Assembly (NCBI GenBank): GCA_014381745.1 | Contig: JACNLA010000022.1 | Location: 38,987 to 102,986, forward strand | DNA from: Actinomycetota bacterium | GTDB taxonomy: Bacteria; Actinomycetota; Acidimicrobiia; Acidimicrobiales; MedAcidi-G1 | Reading direction: 5' to 3' | Length of the DNA: 64,000 nt | Shown here: piece after piece, positions 16,682 to 24,742 of the stretch | How the letters are laid out: each line of letters begins with the position of its first letter | Position numbering within the stretch: the first letter of the stretch is position 1 | Translations under genes and position numbers: made by a program | The notes under the pieces: model-generated | Told to the model about the DNA's origin: nothing | What the model saw: only the letters and a program-made list of their open reading frames with translations | Databases searched by the model: none

Positions 16682-17163
16682 TGGTCACCTCCGGTTGCGA
16701 TTGACTCGGGCATCTCGGGTGAAGCACCCTCGTCCAGAACCTCGACAGCACCCTGTTCGAGCACGTCAACAGCGCCCTGTTCGAGAGCCTCGACCTCGGT
16801 GCCATCGGCAGATGATCCGGGGGGCGGTGCCGTGGGACGTGGCGGTGGGCCATCGGCGCGAGGTGCACGATCATCGGTGCGACGCTCACGACGCTGGGTC
16901 GTAACACGGTTCGTGTACGGAATGAGCGCCATCTCGCGGGCGTTCTTTACAGCCCGGGCAACATGGCGCTGCTGGCCCGCATCGTTCCCGCTGATTCGCC
17001 TGGCCTTGATCTTGGATCGCTCAGACACGAACTTGCGGAGCAGGTCGGTGTCTTTGTAGTCCACGTACTCGATCTTGGCGATGGTCAGGGCGCTGATCTT
17101 CTTCTTGCCGCGACGCGTGACCTTCTTGGGCTTTGCGCGGCGGGAGTTCGACTTGCGTGCCAT
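16678..17163 (-). CDS. rpsR: 30S ribosomal protein S18 with repeat-bearing tail
   Basis: S18 partners S6 on the small-subunit platform. The core is residues 1 to about 92 ([45 protein letters not shown]). Unlike normal S18 (75-90 residues), this one continues to 161: an Arg/Asp/Pro-rich linker (93-120), then three tandem octapeptides [16 protein letters not shown] and VEVLDEGA (124-147), and an acidic end. The DNA shows matching 24-base repeats at about 16725-16795. The frame is intact and coupled at both ends (one-base overlap with ssb, four with rplI), so the tail is not a track artefact. Confidence 0.95.
   Translation of the reverse strand: MARKSNSRRAKPKKVTRRGKKKISALTIAKIEYVDYKDTDLLRKFVSERSKIKARRISGNDAGQQRHVARAVKNAREMALIPYTNRVTTQRRERRTDDRAPRADGPPPRPTAPPPGSSADGTEVEALEQGAVDVLEQGAVEVLDEGASPEMPESIATGGDQ
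16722..16793 (-). repeat. Three 24-base in-frame tandem repeats in rpsR
   Basis: Three copies of a 24-base unit encode the octapeptides [16 protein letters not shown] and VEVLDEGA of the S18 tail. Copies 1 and 2 are closest (CTGTTCGAG is shared on the plus strand). The exact phase of the unit is approximate. Confidence 0.7.
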
Positions 17164-17606
17164 TAGAAAGGCTCCTCATCGGTCATGTTTGTGGGGGCCG
17201 GTGCGGCACCCCGGCTGGACCCCTCGCCTGACGGGGCTGAGCCACCGCCGTCTCCTTTGAACTCGGTCCGGGTGACCTCTGCTGTCGCCCAGCGGAGGCT
17301 GGGTGCCACCTCGTCGGCAATTACCTCCACCTTCGAGCGCCGCTCGCCGTTGTCGTTCTCCCAGGACTGCTGGTCGAGACGTCCGTAGACCACTACGCGG
17401 TTGCCCTTGCTGAGCGACTCGGCCACGTTCTCGGCTAGGTCACGCCAACATGTGACGTCAAAAAAGGAAACCGATTCCTCGCCGTCACGGTTCTTACGGT
17501 TCCAGGCCAAACCGAAGTTGGTCACTGCAATACCGGCGGGGGTGAACCGCAACTCGGGGTCCCGGGTGATGTTTCCGACCAGGGTGACTGTGTTGTCGAA
17601 TGCCAT
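17163..17606 (-). CDS. ssb: Single-stranded DNA-binding protein
   Basis: OB-fold SSB, 147 residues. [18 protein letters not shown] opens the fold, [13 protein letters not shown] and [14 protein letters not shown] complete it. A Gly/Ser/Pro-rich linker and the acidic tail MTDEEPF, which recruits replication and repair partners, close the protein. It binds single-stranded DNA at the fork. It lies between rpsF and rpsR, a common bacterial arrangement. The stop overlaps the rpsR ATG by one base. Confidence 0.96.
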   Translation of the reverse strand: MAFDNTVTLVGNITRDPELRFTPAGIAVTNFGLAWNRKNRDGEESVSFFDVTCWRDLAENVAESLSKGNRVVVYGRLDQQSWENDNGERRSKVEVIADEVAPSLRWATAEVTRTEFKGDGGGSAPSGEGSSRGAAPAPTNMTDEEPF

Positions 17607-17621
17607 GTGATTGTTCCTTTC

Positions 17622-17978
17622 TCAGCCGACGTCTGCCGGCTCTGCCTCGCCGATCAGGCCACGTCGTGTGGCCTCGTCATCGGGAAGGCGCATGATCTTG
17701 TGGCGGACCACGTCACTGCGGTCCGCGAGTCGGAGAATCCGATCGGTTGAGGCCAGATCGTTCGCCTCGGTCACAATCTCGAGGACGACATAGATGCCCT
17801 CCCACTTGTGGTCGATCTGGTAGGCGAAGCGGCGGCGACCCCACGGCTCAGAGTCGAGCACGGTAGCGACGCGGCCGTTCTCGGCCTCGATGTTGGTGGT
17901 GACCTGAGCCTGCCAGGCCGCAACGGCCTCCTCGTCGAGGTCGCCGTTGTAGATGATCATCAGTTCGTAAACCCGCAT
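17622..17978 (-). CDS. rpsF: 30S ribosomal protein S6
   Basis: 118 residues. MRVYELMIIYNGDLDE and WGRRRFAYQIDHKWEGIYVV are S6 signatures; S6 binds S18 and helix 22-23 of 16S rRNA. It is the first gene of rpsF-ssb-rpsR-rplI-dnaB. The ATG at 17978 follows a near-perfect ribosome-binding site AGGAGGTGA at about 9 bases spacing. A 200-base leader precedes it, with room for an autoregulatory S6:S18 site that I cannot confirm by eye. Confidence 0.96.
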   Translation of the reverse strand: MRVYELMIIYNGDLDEEAVAAWQAQVTTNIEAENGRVATVLDSEPWGRRRFAYQIDHKWEGIYVVLEIVTEANDLASTDRILRLADRSDVVRHKIMRLPDDEATRRGLIGEAEPADVG

Positions 17979-18185
17979 TGCAGGTACTCACCTCCTGTGG
18001 ACAGGGGCCTCGATGGGCCCGGGGCCCCGTTTGGGGCAGGGGGACTGGTTGTCAGGCTTCTCGGGGAGAAGCGGTCAAAGGCTACCGGCAGAGAAATCGG
18101 ATCCACGCCGTCATCCTGTCAGGGGGGTGTGACAGCCCCCGAACAGTCGACGGGGGAACCCAGAGGATGTCCGCCACGGGCCCGC
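17979..18185 (-). promoter_or_regulatory. Leader/intergenic region of the rpsF operon
   Basis: 207 bases without a gene between panB and rpsF. Read on the minus strand it has a small hairpin (CTGTCA/TGACAG, 18116-18135, flanked by G and C runs), a TTGACC hexamer, a GC-rich segment with GGGGCC and GGGCCC elements, and finally AGGAGGTGA. It probably contains the rpsF promoter; the promoter boxes are not clear enough to fix. Confidence 0.4.
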
Positions 18186-19037
18186 TCAGCTCGCGCCGTA
18201 GAGGGCAAGGGACTCCGCATCCGCATCGCTCAAACGGTAACTCTCCTCAGCCGAGGGGAAGGCTCCCGACCGCACATCCCGGGCATACCTGCTCAGAGCA
18301 TCAACCCCGTCGGAGTACTGGTCCGCGTAGCGACGCACGAACCTGGGTCGAATCCGCTGCTCGATACCAAGCACGTCGTGGAACACAAGAACCTGCCCAT
18401 CGCAATCTGGGCCTGCGCCGATCCCGATGGTAGGAACGTCGACCGACCTCGTGACCATCGCCGCGACCTGGTCCGGTACGCCCTCAAGAACGATTGCGAA
18501 GCAGCCGGCGTGGGCGAGCGCCTTGGCAGCCGCAACCAAATTGAGGGCGGCAGCGGCATTCTTTCCCTGGACCCGGAACCCGCCCATTGCGTTCACCGAC
18601 TGCGGTGTCAGGCCTATGTGGCCCATTACCGGAATCTCAGCGGCGACGAGGGCCTCAACCATCGGAAGCCGCCTCCGGCCACCCTCCAGCTTCACCGCCT
18701 GGGCACCGGCGCGCACGAGGGTCGCCGCATTGCGGAGCGTGTCCTCGGTCGACACATGGAAGCTCATCCATGGCATGTCGGCCACAATCAACGCCGAGGG
18801 CCCAGCCCGGTAGACAGCCGCAGTGTGGTGGGCAATGTCCTCAACCGTCACCTGGAGCGTGTCGGCATAGCCCAACACCACCATTGCCACCGAGTCACCC
18901 ACCAAGATCAGGTCGGTTCCCGCCTCGTCGACCATCCGTGCTCCCGGCGCGTCGTAGGCCGTGACCATCACGAGGGGATCCATCCCGTCTGCGACCTTGC
19001 GCGAACGGACAGCGGGCACCGTCAACTTCTGAGCCAT
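18186..19037 (-). CDS. panB: Ketopantoate hydroxymethyltransferase
   Basis: First committed step of pantothenate synthesis: adds a hydroxymethyl group from methylenetetrahydrofolate to 2-oxoisovalerate. The 283-residue TIM-barrel protein has MVTAYDAPGARMVDEAG, LVGDSVAMVVLGY, MPWMSFHVS, KLEGG, MGHIGLTPQS and IGIGAGPDCDGQVLV, covering the Mg and substrate residues. It is a single gene between the rpsF leader and the DUF5318 gene; no panC or panD lies nearby. Confidence 0.95.
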   Translation of the reverse strand: MAQKLTVPAVRSRKVADGMDPLVMVTAYDAPGARMVDEAGTDLILVGDSVAMVVLGYADTLQVTVEDIAHHTAAVYRAGPSALIVADMPWMSFHVSTEDTLRNAATLVRAGAQAVKLEGGRRRLPMVEALVAAEIPVMGHIGLTPQSVNAMGGFRVQGKNAAAALNLVAAAKALAHAGCFAIVLEGVPDQVAAMVTRSVDVPTIGIGAGPDCDGQVLVFHDVLGIEQRIRPRFVRRYADQYSDGVDALSRYARDVRSGAFPSAEESYRLSDADAESLALYGAS

Positions 19038-19107
19038 GATTCGGCCTCCTTCCCGTCCGGCGCCACTTGGCTGCCGGCGGTCCGGTCAGGCTAACAGCGT
19101 CCGCTGT

Positions 19108-19518
19108 CTACGGCAGGCCCCGACCCAACGAGGTAATCCGCACCAGGTGATTCCAACCACACTCAGCGCACACCTCGACCACGTAGGCCGACAGGTCAGC
19201 ACGACGCTGGTTCAGCCGCTCCAACTCACCCGGTGTTGATATGCACCGACCGTGGGCGGGAAGCCTGGGTCCGAACACGTAGGTGACATGGGCCACCTCA
19301 TGGTCATCACATACCGGACAGGTCTCCAGGGTGGGCGTACCGCACTCAGCGGCATTGCGTCGGAGCATCGGCTGGGCGTCGCAGACGAACTCGGTACCCA
19401 GGTTCCCGGCCCGCCAGGCGTTAAGGGTGGACTGTCGAGCCAGGCGGTAGTCGATGTCGGCCGGCCTGCGCGCAGGAACCAGTCCCTGTCGTGCCTGACC
19501 TGTCTGGCTGCCTGCCAT
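19108..19518 (-). CDS. DUF5318 family protein
   Basis: 136-residue conserved actinobacterial protein of unknown function. It has IDYRLARQSTLNAWRAG, EFVCDAQPML, the cysteine pair CPVC, the block VTYVFGPRLP, and CAECGWNHLV near the end. Two CxxC pairs suggest a zinc-binding fold. I chose ATG 19518; the frame is open further upstream to 19638, but that would overlap cca. In mycobacteria this family also sits near the rpsF-dnaB region. Confidence 0.75.
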   Translation of the reverse strand: MAGSQTGQARQGLVPARRPADIDYRLARQSTLNAWRAGNLGTEFVCDAQPMLRRNAAECGTPTLETCPVCDDHEVAHVTYVFGPRLPAHGRCISTPGELERLNQRRADLSAYVVEVCAECGWNHLVRITSLGRGLP

Positions 19519-19585
19519 CGGCCCACTGTAGGGCAGGCTCAGGCCCCGGATTGGAGGAGTCGTCTGCTGCGGGCCAGATACATGG

Positions 19586-20833
19586 TTAGTGTCGGTCGGC
19601 CCACCAGGCCGAAAGCCGATTCGCCGCCACGTCGCCACCCAGGCGACCCTCGCTGAGACGAAGGTCGGTGAGCCACGTCAGGGCCTCGCCCACCTCGGGG
19701 CCGGTGTCCACCTTCAACAGGGCCATGACCGCGGCACCATCCAGTTCGGGGCCGAGATCGTCAAGCTCTCCCTCCCCAGCCAATCGTCTGACAGCAGCCT
19801 CCAGATCACCATCGTCCAACTCGATTGCCCTGATGAGACGAAGCAGGGGCTCCAGCATCTGCCCGGTTCCGGCAACGAAGCGACGTACATCACCGTCCGA
19901 CCATCCGGCGCCGCCAACCCCGGCCACCTCGTCAATGCCTCTGGCCACAACCATCAGGTCTGAGGTCTCATGGCCTGAGATCCTTAGAGCCCGAGCCCTC
20001 TCTCTCAGGGCGGTAGAGCCAATCACCGGACCCAGAACCGCCAAACGGAGCAGGGGCTCGGAAGGTGCCCTGACCATCTGATCTAGCACCGTCCTGAGAA
20101 CACCGGGTTCCATGCTCGTGACCTCGGGCAGCACGTGATCAAGCACCCCTGTATCGACCAGCATTGCCAGACCAGGGGCGGGGTCGGGCAGTGCCAGCAA
20201 ACGGAACAGCTCCTCCCGCTTGCGCTCAGCGGAAACTATCTCCATCCGGCCAGCCAGGCTTGTAGCAGCGTCGAGCAGTCCCGGGACCGGGGTGAAGCCG
20301 TAACCGGCAATGAAGCGTGCGGCCCTCATCATCCGCAGTGGATCGTCGGCGAACGACACCTCCGGGCCCAGAGGCGTCCGCAGCAAGCCGGCGTCCAGAT
20401 CCGACCGGCCGTCGTACGGGTCGTGGAGCACCTCGTCAACCACGTCTACGGCCATGGCGTTCACCGTGAAGTCACGCCTGCTCAGGTCCTCGACGAGATC
20501 GGTCGAATAGGACACCTCGGGTTTGCGTGAACCAGAGACATAGGCCTCGGCCCTGTGGGTGGTGATCTCAACAGTGTGTCCGGCCAACCGGACACCGATT
20601 GTCCCGAACCGCTCGCCCTGCAACCAGACGGCATCGACAACACCGTCAACGAGGACCTTCATCTGGTCGGGCGTGGCGTCGGTCGTCAGGTCCAGGTCGG
20701 GGGTGTCCACCTCACGCCCCATGAGAGCGTCCCGGACAACCCCGCCCACAAGGTAGAGGCGGTGACCTGCCCCGTCGAAACGATCCGCGAGGGGTGCCAG
20801 CACCTTCAGTTGTGAGTCGAAAGAGACCGTCAT
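19586..20833 (-). CDS. cca: CCA tRNA nucleotidyltransferase
   Basis: Adds or repairs the 3' CCA of tRNAs. 415 residues; the class II head has LYLVGGVVRDALMG (GGxVRD), the catalytic acidic pair in TPDLDLTT, and SRRDFTVNAMA, DPLRMMRAARF and the ERKREELFRLL helix. It lacks a clear HD phosphohydrolase domain. The ATG overlaps the end of the deacetylase gene by four bases. Several tRNAs in this window do not encode CCA, so the enzyme is needed. In mycobacteria the homologue also lies near trxB-trxC-cwlM-parB. Confidence 0.93.
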   Translation of the reverse strand: MTVSFDSQLKVLAPLADRFDGAGHRLYLVGGVVRDALMGREVDTPDLDLTTDATPDQMKVLVDGVVDAVWLQGERFGTIGVRLAGHTVEITTHRAEAYVSGSRKPEVSYSTDLVEDLSRRDFTVNAMAVDVVDEVLHDPYDGRSDLDAGLLRTPLGPEVSFADDPLRMMRAARFIAGYGFTPVPGLLDAATSLAGRMEIVSAERKREELFRLLALPDPAPGLAMLVDTGVLDHVLPEVTSMEPGVLRTVLDQMVRAPSEPLLRLAVLGPVIGSTALRERARALRISGHETSDLMVVARGIDEVAGVGGAGWSDGDVRRFVAGTGQMLEPLLRLIRAIELDDGDLEAAVRRLAGEGELDDLGPELDGAAVMALLKVDTGPEVGEALTWLTDLRLSEGRLGGDVAANRLSAWWADRH

Positions 20834-21858
20834 ATGGCGACCCCGTGGAGTTTCGCGGCCTGGTCGACAACGTCGCGTCCCGGACCGTCGCCGCTGGAGG
20901 CCTCAGGCCTGTGGTCAACCCCGACGATGGCAGCCAGGGTTGCACCTGCCGAGTCCGAGAGGGCCCTCAGGTCATAGCCCCCCTCGAGGAACAAGATGCA
21001 ACGCCCGGCGGGTACCAGCCCGACGATGCGGACGACCAGATCAGCAAAGTCACCCGCCGTCAACCCCAGGTCGGAAAGAGGGTCGGACCTGTGGCCGTCG
21101 AAACCTGCCGACACCAGCAGCCAGTCAGGGTTGAACCTCTCGACTACGGGTATGACGGCGGCATCCAGCCCGTGGCGATAGGTGTCGCCGGCGGCACCGA
21201 TCGGTAACGGAAGGTTCAGGGTGGTCCCGACCCCTCCATTGGCTCCGATCTCGTCGATCCTGCCGGTTCCTGGGTAGAGCGGCCACTGGTGCAACGAGGC
21301 GAACAGGACCCTTGCATCGTCGTAGAAGACGTCCTGGGTGCCGTTGCCGTGATGGGCATCGATGTCGATGATTGCAACACGCTCGCCTGCATCAGCCAGA
21401 GATGCCGCGGTGACGGCCACGTTGTTCACGAGACAAAACCCCATCGAGGTCGTTGAGGTTGCATGGTGGCCCGGTGGCCGAACCGCACAGAAGGCCACGT
21501 CGGCCTCACCATCGCGCAGGGCTGTCACCGCCACGAGTCCTGCCCCCGCCGCCAACCGTGCGGCCTCCCAGGAACCGGCACCCATGTAGGTGTCCAGGTC
21601 GACCTGACCACCTCCGGCGGCATGCAGGTCGGCGAGATGAGCCAACTGTGCATCGGAGTGACAGCGCAGCAGGTCGGAGTCGCTGACCGGAACAGGCTCA
21701 CGACCGATGATCGCAGCAGCAATTCCGGCGGACTCGATGCCAGCCCAGACTGCCTCCAGGCGGGCAGGGCGCTCAGGATGGCTCCGCTCTCTGCGGTGAT
21801 CCAGGAACCGTTCATCTGTCACCATCAGCACGGTCACGCGTCGATCGTAACCGTCCAT
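20830..21858 (-). CDS. Histone deacetylase family amidohydrolase
   Basis: Zinc-dependent deacetylase of the HDAC/AcuC/acetylpolyamine amidohydrolase superfamily. HPERPARL near the start, RPPGHHA (zinc-relay His-His), VAIIDIDAHHGNGTQ (zinc ligands), SAGFDGHRSDPL (zinc ligand) and FLEGGYDL are all present. Substrate could be an acetylated protein such as acetyl-CoA synthetase, or a polyamine. The start is uncertain: ATG 21858 has AGG upstream; GTG 21837 (VTVLMVTDERF) fits relatives' N termini better. Divergent from the GNAT gene, so acetylase and deacetylase genes lie head to head. Confidence 0.88.
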   Translation of the reverse strand: MDGYDRRVTVLMVTDERFLDHRRERSHPERPARLEAVWAGIESAGIAAAIIGREPVPVSDSDLLRCHSDAQLAHLADLHAAGGGQVDLDTYMGAGSWEAARLAAGAGLVAVTALRDGEADVAFCAVRPPGHHATSTTSMGFCLVNNVAVTAASLADAGERVAIIDIDAHHGNGTQDVFYDDARVLFASLHQWPLYPGTGRIDEIGANGGVGTTLNLPLPIGAAGDTYRHGLDAAVIPVVERFNPDWLLVSAGFDGHRSDPLSDLGLTAGDFADLVVRIVGLVPAGRCILFLEGGYDLRALSDSAGATLAAIVGVDHRPEASSGDGPGRDVVDQAAKLHGVAI

Positions 21859-21947
21859 CCCTGACCTGTGGAGTGGACTGCACCACCTCTCCCCGGGCAC
21901 TCCTCGAAAATACGTAGGGTGGGCTGATCGCCGACCAACAGCCGCAG

Positions 21948-22694
21948 GTGCCAACCGGTTCCGTGTTCACCTCAGATGGTGGTGCGCGCTTCCGCCATGG
22001 ACCGTGGCGTGGATCTGCCCTGACCGCTCAGATCGTCCCAATCGGCGGGGGACCCATCAACGAAGCTGCCGTGGTCCAGGTTTTCGAGGTGGTCTCGAGC
22101 CTCGGCTTCAGCGAGTTCCTGACCTCCGCTCTCGGCCCGGCCGAACAGGAGCCGTTCCTCGCTGTCGGTTTCCGGGTACACGAGACCCTCCGCCTGCTGG
22201 AGCTGAGCCTCGATGACGATGCCCCGGCCAGGCCATCCATGTCCACAAGGCGAATGAGGCGCCGCGATCTGGCTCCCAGCCTCGCTATCGACGCGTCCTC
22301 GTTCACCAGTTTCTGGCAGTTCGACGCTGAGGCCCTCCGCGAGGCACTGTCGGCAACCCCGAAAAGCCGGAGGAGGGTTGTCAGATCCGGTGCGAACGTC
22401 CTCGGCTACGCGGTCACAGGACACGCTGGAACGACCGGTTTCATCCAGAGGTTGGCGGTCGAACCACAGAGCAGAGAGGTCGGTATCGGCAGCTCCCTGC
22501 TGGCCGACGGGCTGTGCTGGTTGCACGGCAGGCGGGTCCGAACCGTCCTCGTAAACACCCAGCCTGAGAACAGAGCCGCCCTCTCCCTGTATGAACGGTT
22601 CGGCTTCGTCGACCGTCCGGGTGGACTGGCTGTCCTTCGCTTCGAGGGTTCACTCCCCGCGACTACGCTCCGGCCGACCGAGGAGATGCCATGA
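21948..22694 (+). CDS. GNAT family N-acetyltransferase
   Basis: 248 residues. The C-terminal GNAT domain (about 100-235) has IQRLAVEPQSREVGIGSSLL with the acetyl-CoA pyrophosphate loop, and NTQPENRAALSLYERFGFVD, as in ribosomal-protein/protein acetylases. The N-terminal 90 residues are unrecognised. It starts at GTG 21948, about 90 bases from the divergent deacetylase, and overlaps degV by four bases. Substrate unknown. Confidence 0.8.
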   Translation: MPTGSVFTSDGGARFRHGPWRGSALTAQIVPIGGGPINEAAVVQVFEVVSSLGFSEFLTSALGPAEQEPFLAVGFRVHETLRLLELSLDDDAPARPSMSTRRMRRRDLAPSLAIDASSFTSFWQFDAEALREALSATPKSRRRVVRSGANVLGYAVTGHAGTTGFIQRLAVEPQSREVGIGSSLLADGLCWLHGRRVRTVLVNTQPENRAALSLYERFGFVDRPGGLAVLRFEGSLPATTLRPTEEMP

Positions 22695-23527
22695 CCGTCA
22701 GAATTGTCACCGACAGTGCTTGTGATCTCAGCAGCGAGGAAACCTCGTCGCTGGGAATCGACGTGGTCCCGCTGAGCATTCGGTTCGGCGATCAGCAGTT
22801 CCTTGATCGGGATGAGCTGAGCGTCGACGACTTCTACGAGAAGATGGCTGCCAGCGACGACCTTCCCCAGACCGCTGCTCCGGCACCAGGTGCCTTTGAG
22901 ACCGTGTTTCGGGATCGCCTCGAAGAGGGAGCCGATGCCGTTGTCTGCATCAACCTCTCGGCAGGCCTCTCTGCGACGCTGCAGTCGGCCGAAACCGGAG
23001 CACGTGACCTGGATGGCGATATCCGCCTCGTCGACAGCCTGTCCATCACGGGTGGCCTAGGCACGATGGTGCTCGAAGCTGCCCGCGCTGCCAACTCGGG
23101 TGCATCAGCCGATGAGGTGGTGGCCCTGGTTGAGAACCTTCGTTCCCGCACCCGCGTGTACGGGGCGATAGACACCCTCGAAAACCTCAAGAAGGGCGGC
23201 CGGATCGGCAACGCTCAGGCCCTCCTTGGGAGCGTCCTGTCGATCAAGCCCCTCATAGACATCAGCTCCGGGGTTGTAGAGGAGGCCGGCAGACAGCGCA
23301 CCCGTAGAAAGTCGCTCGGCTGGCTGAGGGACAAGGTCGCCGAACACGGCGACGCCATCTCGAACCTCTCTGTCATGCACGCACAGGCCGACGACATCGA
23401 CGTCCTGCTCGAGATGCTGGCCGCGCTTGTTGATCCCGCAGACATGAGGGTTGGCGTCATTGGTCCCGTGGTGGCAAGCCACGGTGGTCCCGGCGTCGTG
23501 GGGATGTGCTTCACGCTCGACAGTTGA
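22691..23527 (+). CDS. DegV family fatty-acid-binding protein
   Basis: 278 residues with the DegV hallmarks: RIVTDSACDLS at the start, VVPLSIRFG, ASDDLPQTAAPAPG (lipid-carboxylate-binding Thr/Ser), and TLENLKKGGRIG. DegV/FakB proteins bind fatty acids; in Firmicutes FakB presents them to the FakA kinase. No fakA gene is in the window. The start codon overlaps the GNAT gene (ATGA) and its stop overlaps the pseudokinase gene. Confidence 0.9.
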   Translation: MTVRIVTDSACDLSSEETSSLGIDVVPLSIRFGDQQFLDRDELSVDDFYEKMAASDDLPQTAAPAPGAFETVFRDRLEEGADAVVCINLSAGLSATLQSAETGARDLDGDIRLVDSLSITGGLGTMVLEAARAANSGASADEVVALVENLRSRTRVYGAIDTLENLKKGGRIGNAQALLGSVLSIKPLIDISSGVVEEAGRQRTRRKSLGWLRDKVAEHGDAISNLSVMHAQADDIDVLLEMLAALVDPADMRVGVIGPVVASHGGPGVVGMCFTLDS

Positions 23528-24357
23528 CACCCACCGGCACGGTAATTGGTGGCCGGTACGAGATCGGAACCCTGGTCTCCCGGACCACAAGCGCCGAGGT
23601 CTGGCGCGGACACGACCAGATCCTCGACAGAACGGTCGCCATCAAGGTGGTTCGTGACGGCGACACACCCACCGGAGCAGGACGGCTGGCGGTCACCGGT
23701 GCGGTTGCTGTCTATGACATCCTCGTCCACGAGGATTTCACCGTGGTTGTCTCCGAGTGGGTCGACGCATGGCCGCTCGACCGGATCCTCGAACAGGCGG
23801 TGACGCTCCGGCCCGACGACGTCGTTGACATCGTGGACGGCGCAGCCGGGATACTCGACGGTGCCCACAACCTCGGGGTGCCACATGGTGCTGTGAGACC
23901 CTCCAACATTCTCCTGGGCGACAACGGCTCAGTCCATCTCACGGACTTTCGCGGTCGGGTCGACGGGTCGGGACAGTTGGACGTGACATCTGACGTTGCG
24001 GGGCTTGGCCGCGTGCTGGCAGAGTTGTTGTCCCGGTGCGACCCGGTTTCCATCCCACCTCATCTGGTTGACCTGACTCGTCGTCTGGAATCTGGGGACC
24101 CATCCCAACTGCCCACCCTGCTCGAGTTCAGGCTCACCCTCCGTCATCCCGGTGGAGTCACCGGTGGTCGACAGACGAGCCGTTGGCTGATTGCCATCGC
24201 CGCCCTGATCGCCACCATCGCCGTGGCATCCGCCGCTTCCAGGATTCTCTACGGCAGCGACGACGGGCCCGAGGGTGCCGAGGCGCCTCTGTCGGGAGTC
24301 GAACCGGGGCCATCACCCTCCCACCCCCCCGGCTCACCTCCCCCGGGCCCGCTGTAG
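23524..24357 (+). CDS. Membrane-anchored pseudokinase (MurJ/MviN pseudokinase-like)
   Basis: 277 residues with a Ser/Thr-kinase fold that is catalytically dead. The ATP-lysine Lys41 (VAIKVV) is present, but the glycine loop is weak. There is no visible alpha-C glutamate region. HRD is replaced by HGA (PHGAVRPSN, 121-128), so the catalytic Asp is lost, and DFG is DFR (141-143). A transmembrane helix (about 220-240) and a short Pro/Ser tail follow. HGAVRPSN is typical of the pseudokinase domain of mycobacterial MurJ (MviN), which also sits upstream of trxB. No flippase helices are encoded here. The start TTG 23524 overlaps the degV stop; ATG 23506 is possible. Confidence 0.8.
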   Translation: MTPTGTVIGGRYEIGTLVSRTTSAEVWRGHDQILDRTVAIKVVRDGDTPTGAGRLAVTGAVAVYDILVHEDFTVVVSEWVDAWPLDRILEQAVTLRPDDVVDIVDGAAGILDGAHNLGVPHGAVRPSNILLGDNGSVHLTDFRGRVDGSGQLDVTSDVAGLGRVLAELLSRCDPVSIPPHLVDLTRRLESGDPSQLPTLLEFRLTLRHPGGVTGGRQTSRWLIAIAALIATIAVASAASRILYGSDDGPEGAEAPLSGVEPGPSPSHPPGSPPPGPL

Positions 24358-24366
24358 GATCGACAC

Positions 24367-24705
24367 ATGCCCGACCCAACCGGTACCGGTCCGGAATCCG
24401 GGACTCCCGACGAGGAACATGACTGGGCCGTATCGGCTACGGATCGGGTCGTCGAGGTCGTGGACCGAATCCGTGCCGTAACCACACAGCCAGCTCTCAC
24501 GGCCTCGCGTGGGGTCGTCTACGGGCTCCTGGCCGCTATCTGTCTGATCGTCGTGCTGGTGCTGTTGCTCCTGGGAATATTCCGCCTGCTTGACGTGGTT
24601 GTTCCCGGTGAGAGTTGGTCGGCCCACCTGATCCTGGGTTCCGCCCTTTGTCTTGCAGGTGGCTTTCTGTGGACGCGGAGAAACACCGGCCCGCAGGACA
24701 GCTGA
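24367..24705 (+). CDS. Two-helix membrane protein of unknown function
   Basis: 112 residues. A charged N-terminal part (about 1-45), then two membrane helices, about 52-76 (GLLAAICLIVVLVLLLLGIF) and 86-102. It lies 9 bases after the pseudokinase and 37 before trxB. In mycobacteria sigM and a small gene lie between mviN and trxB; I see no sigma or anti-sigma features here. Confidence 0.7.
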   Translation: MPDPTGTGPESGTPDEEHDWAVSATDRVVEVVDRIRAVTTQPALTASRGVVYGLLAAICLIVVLVLLLLGIFRLLDVVVPGESWSAHLILGSALCLAGGFLWTRRNTGPQDS

Positions 24706-24742
24706 CCGGGCCAGACGCTTACCGAGTACAACTGGAGATTCA

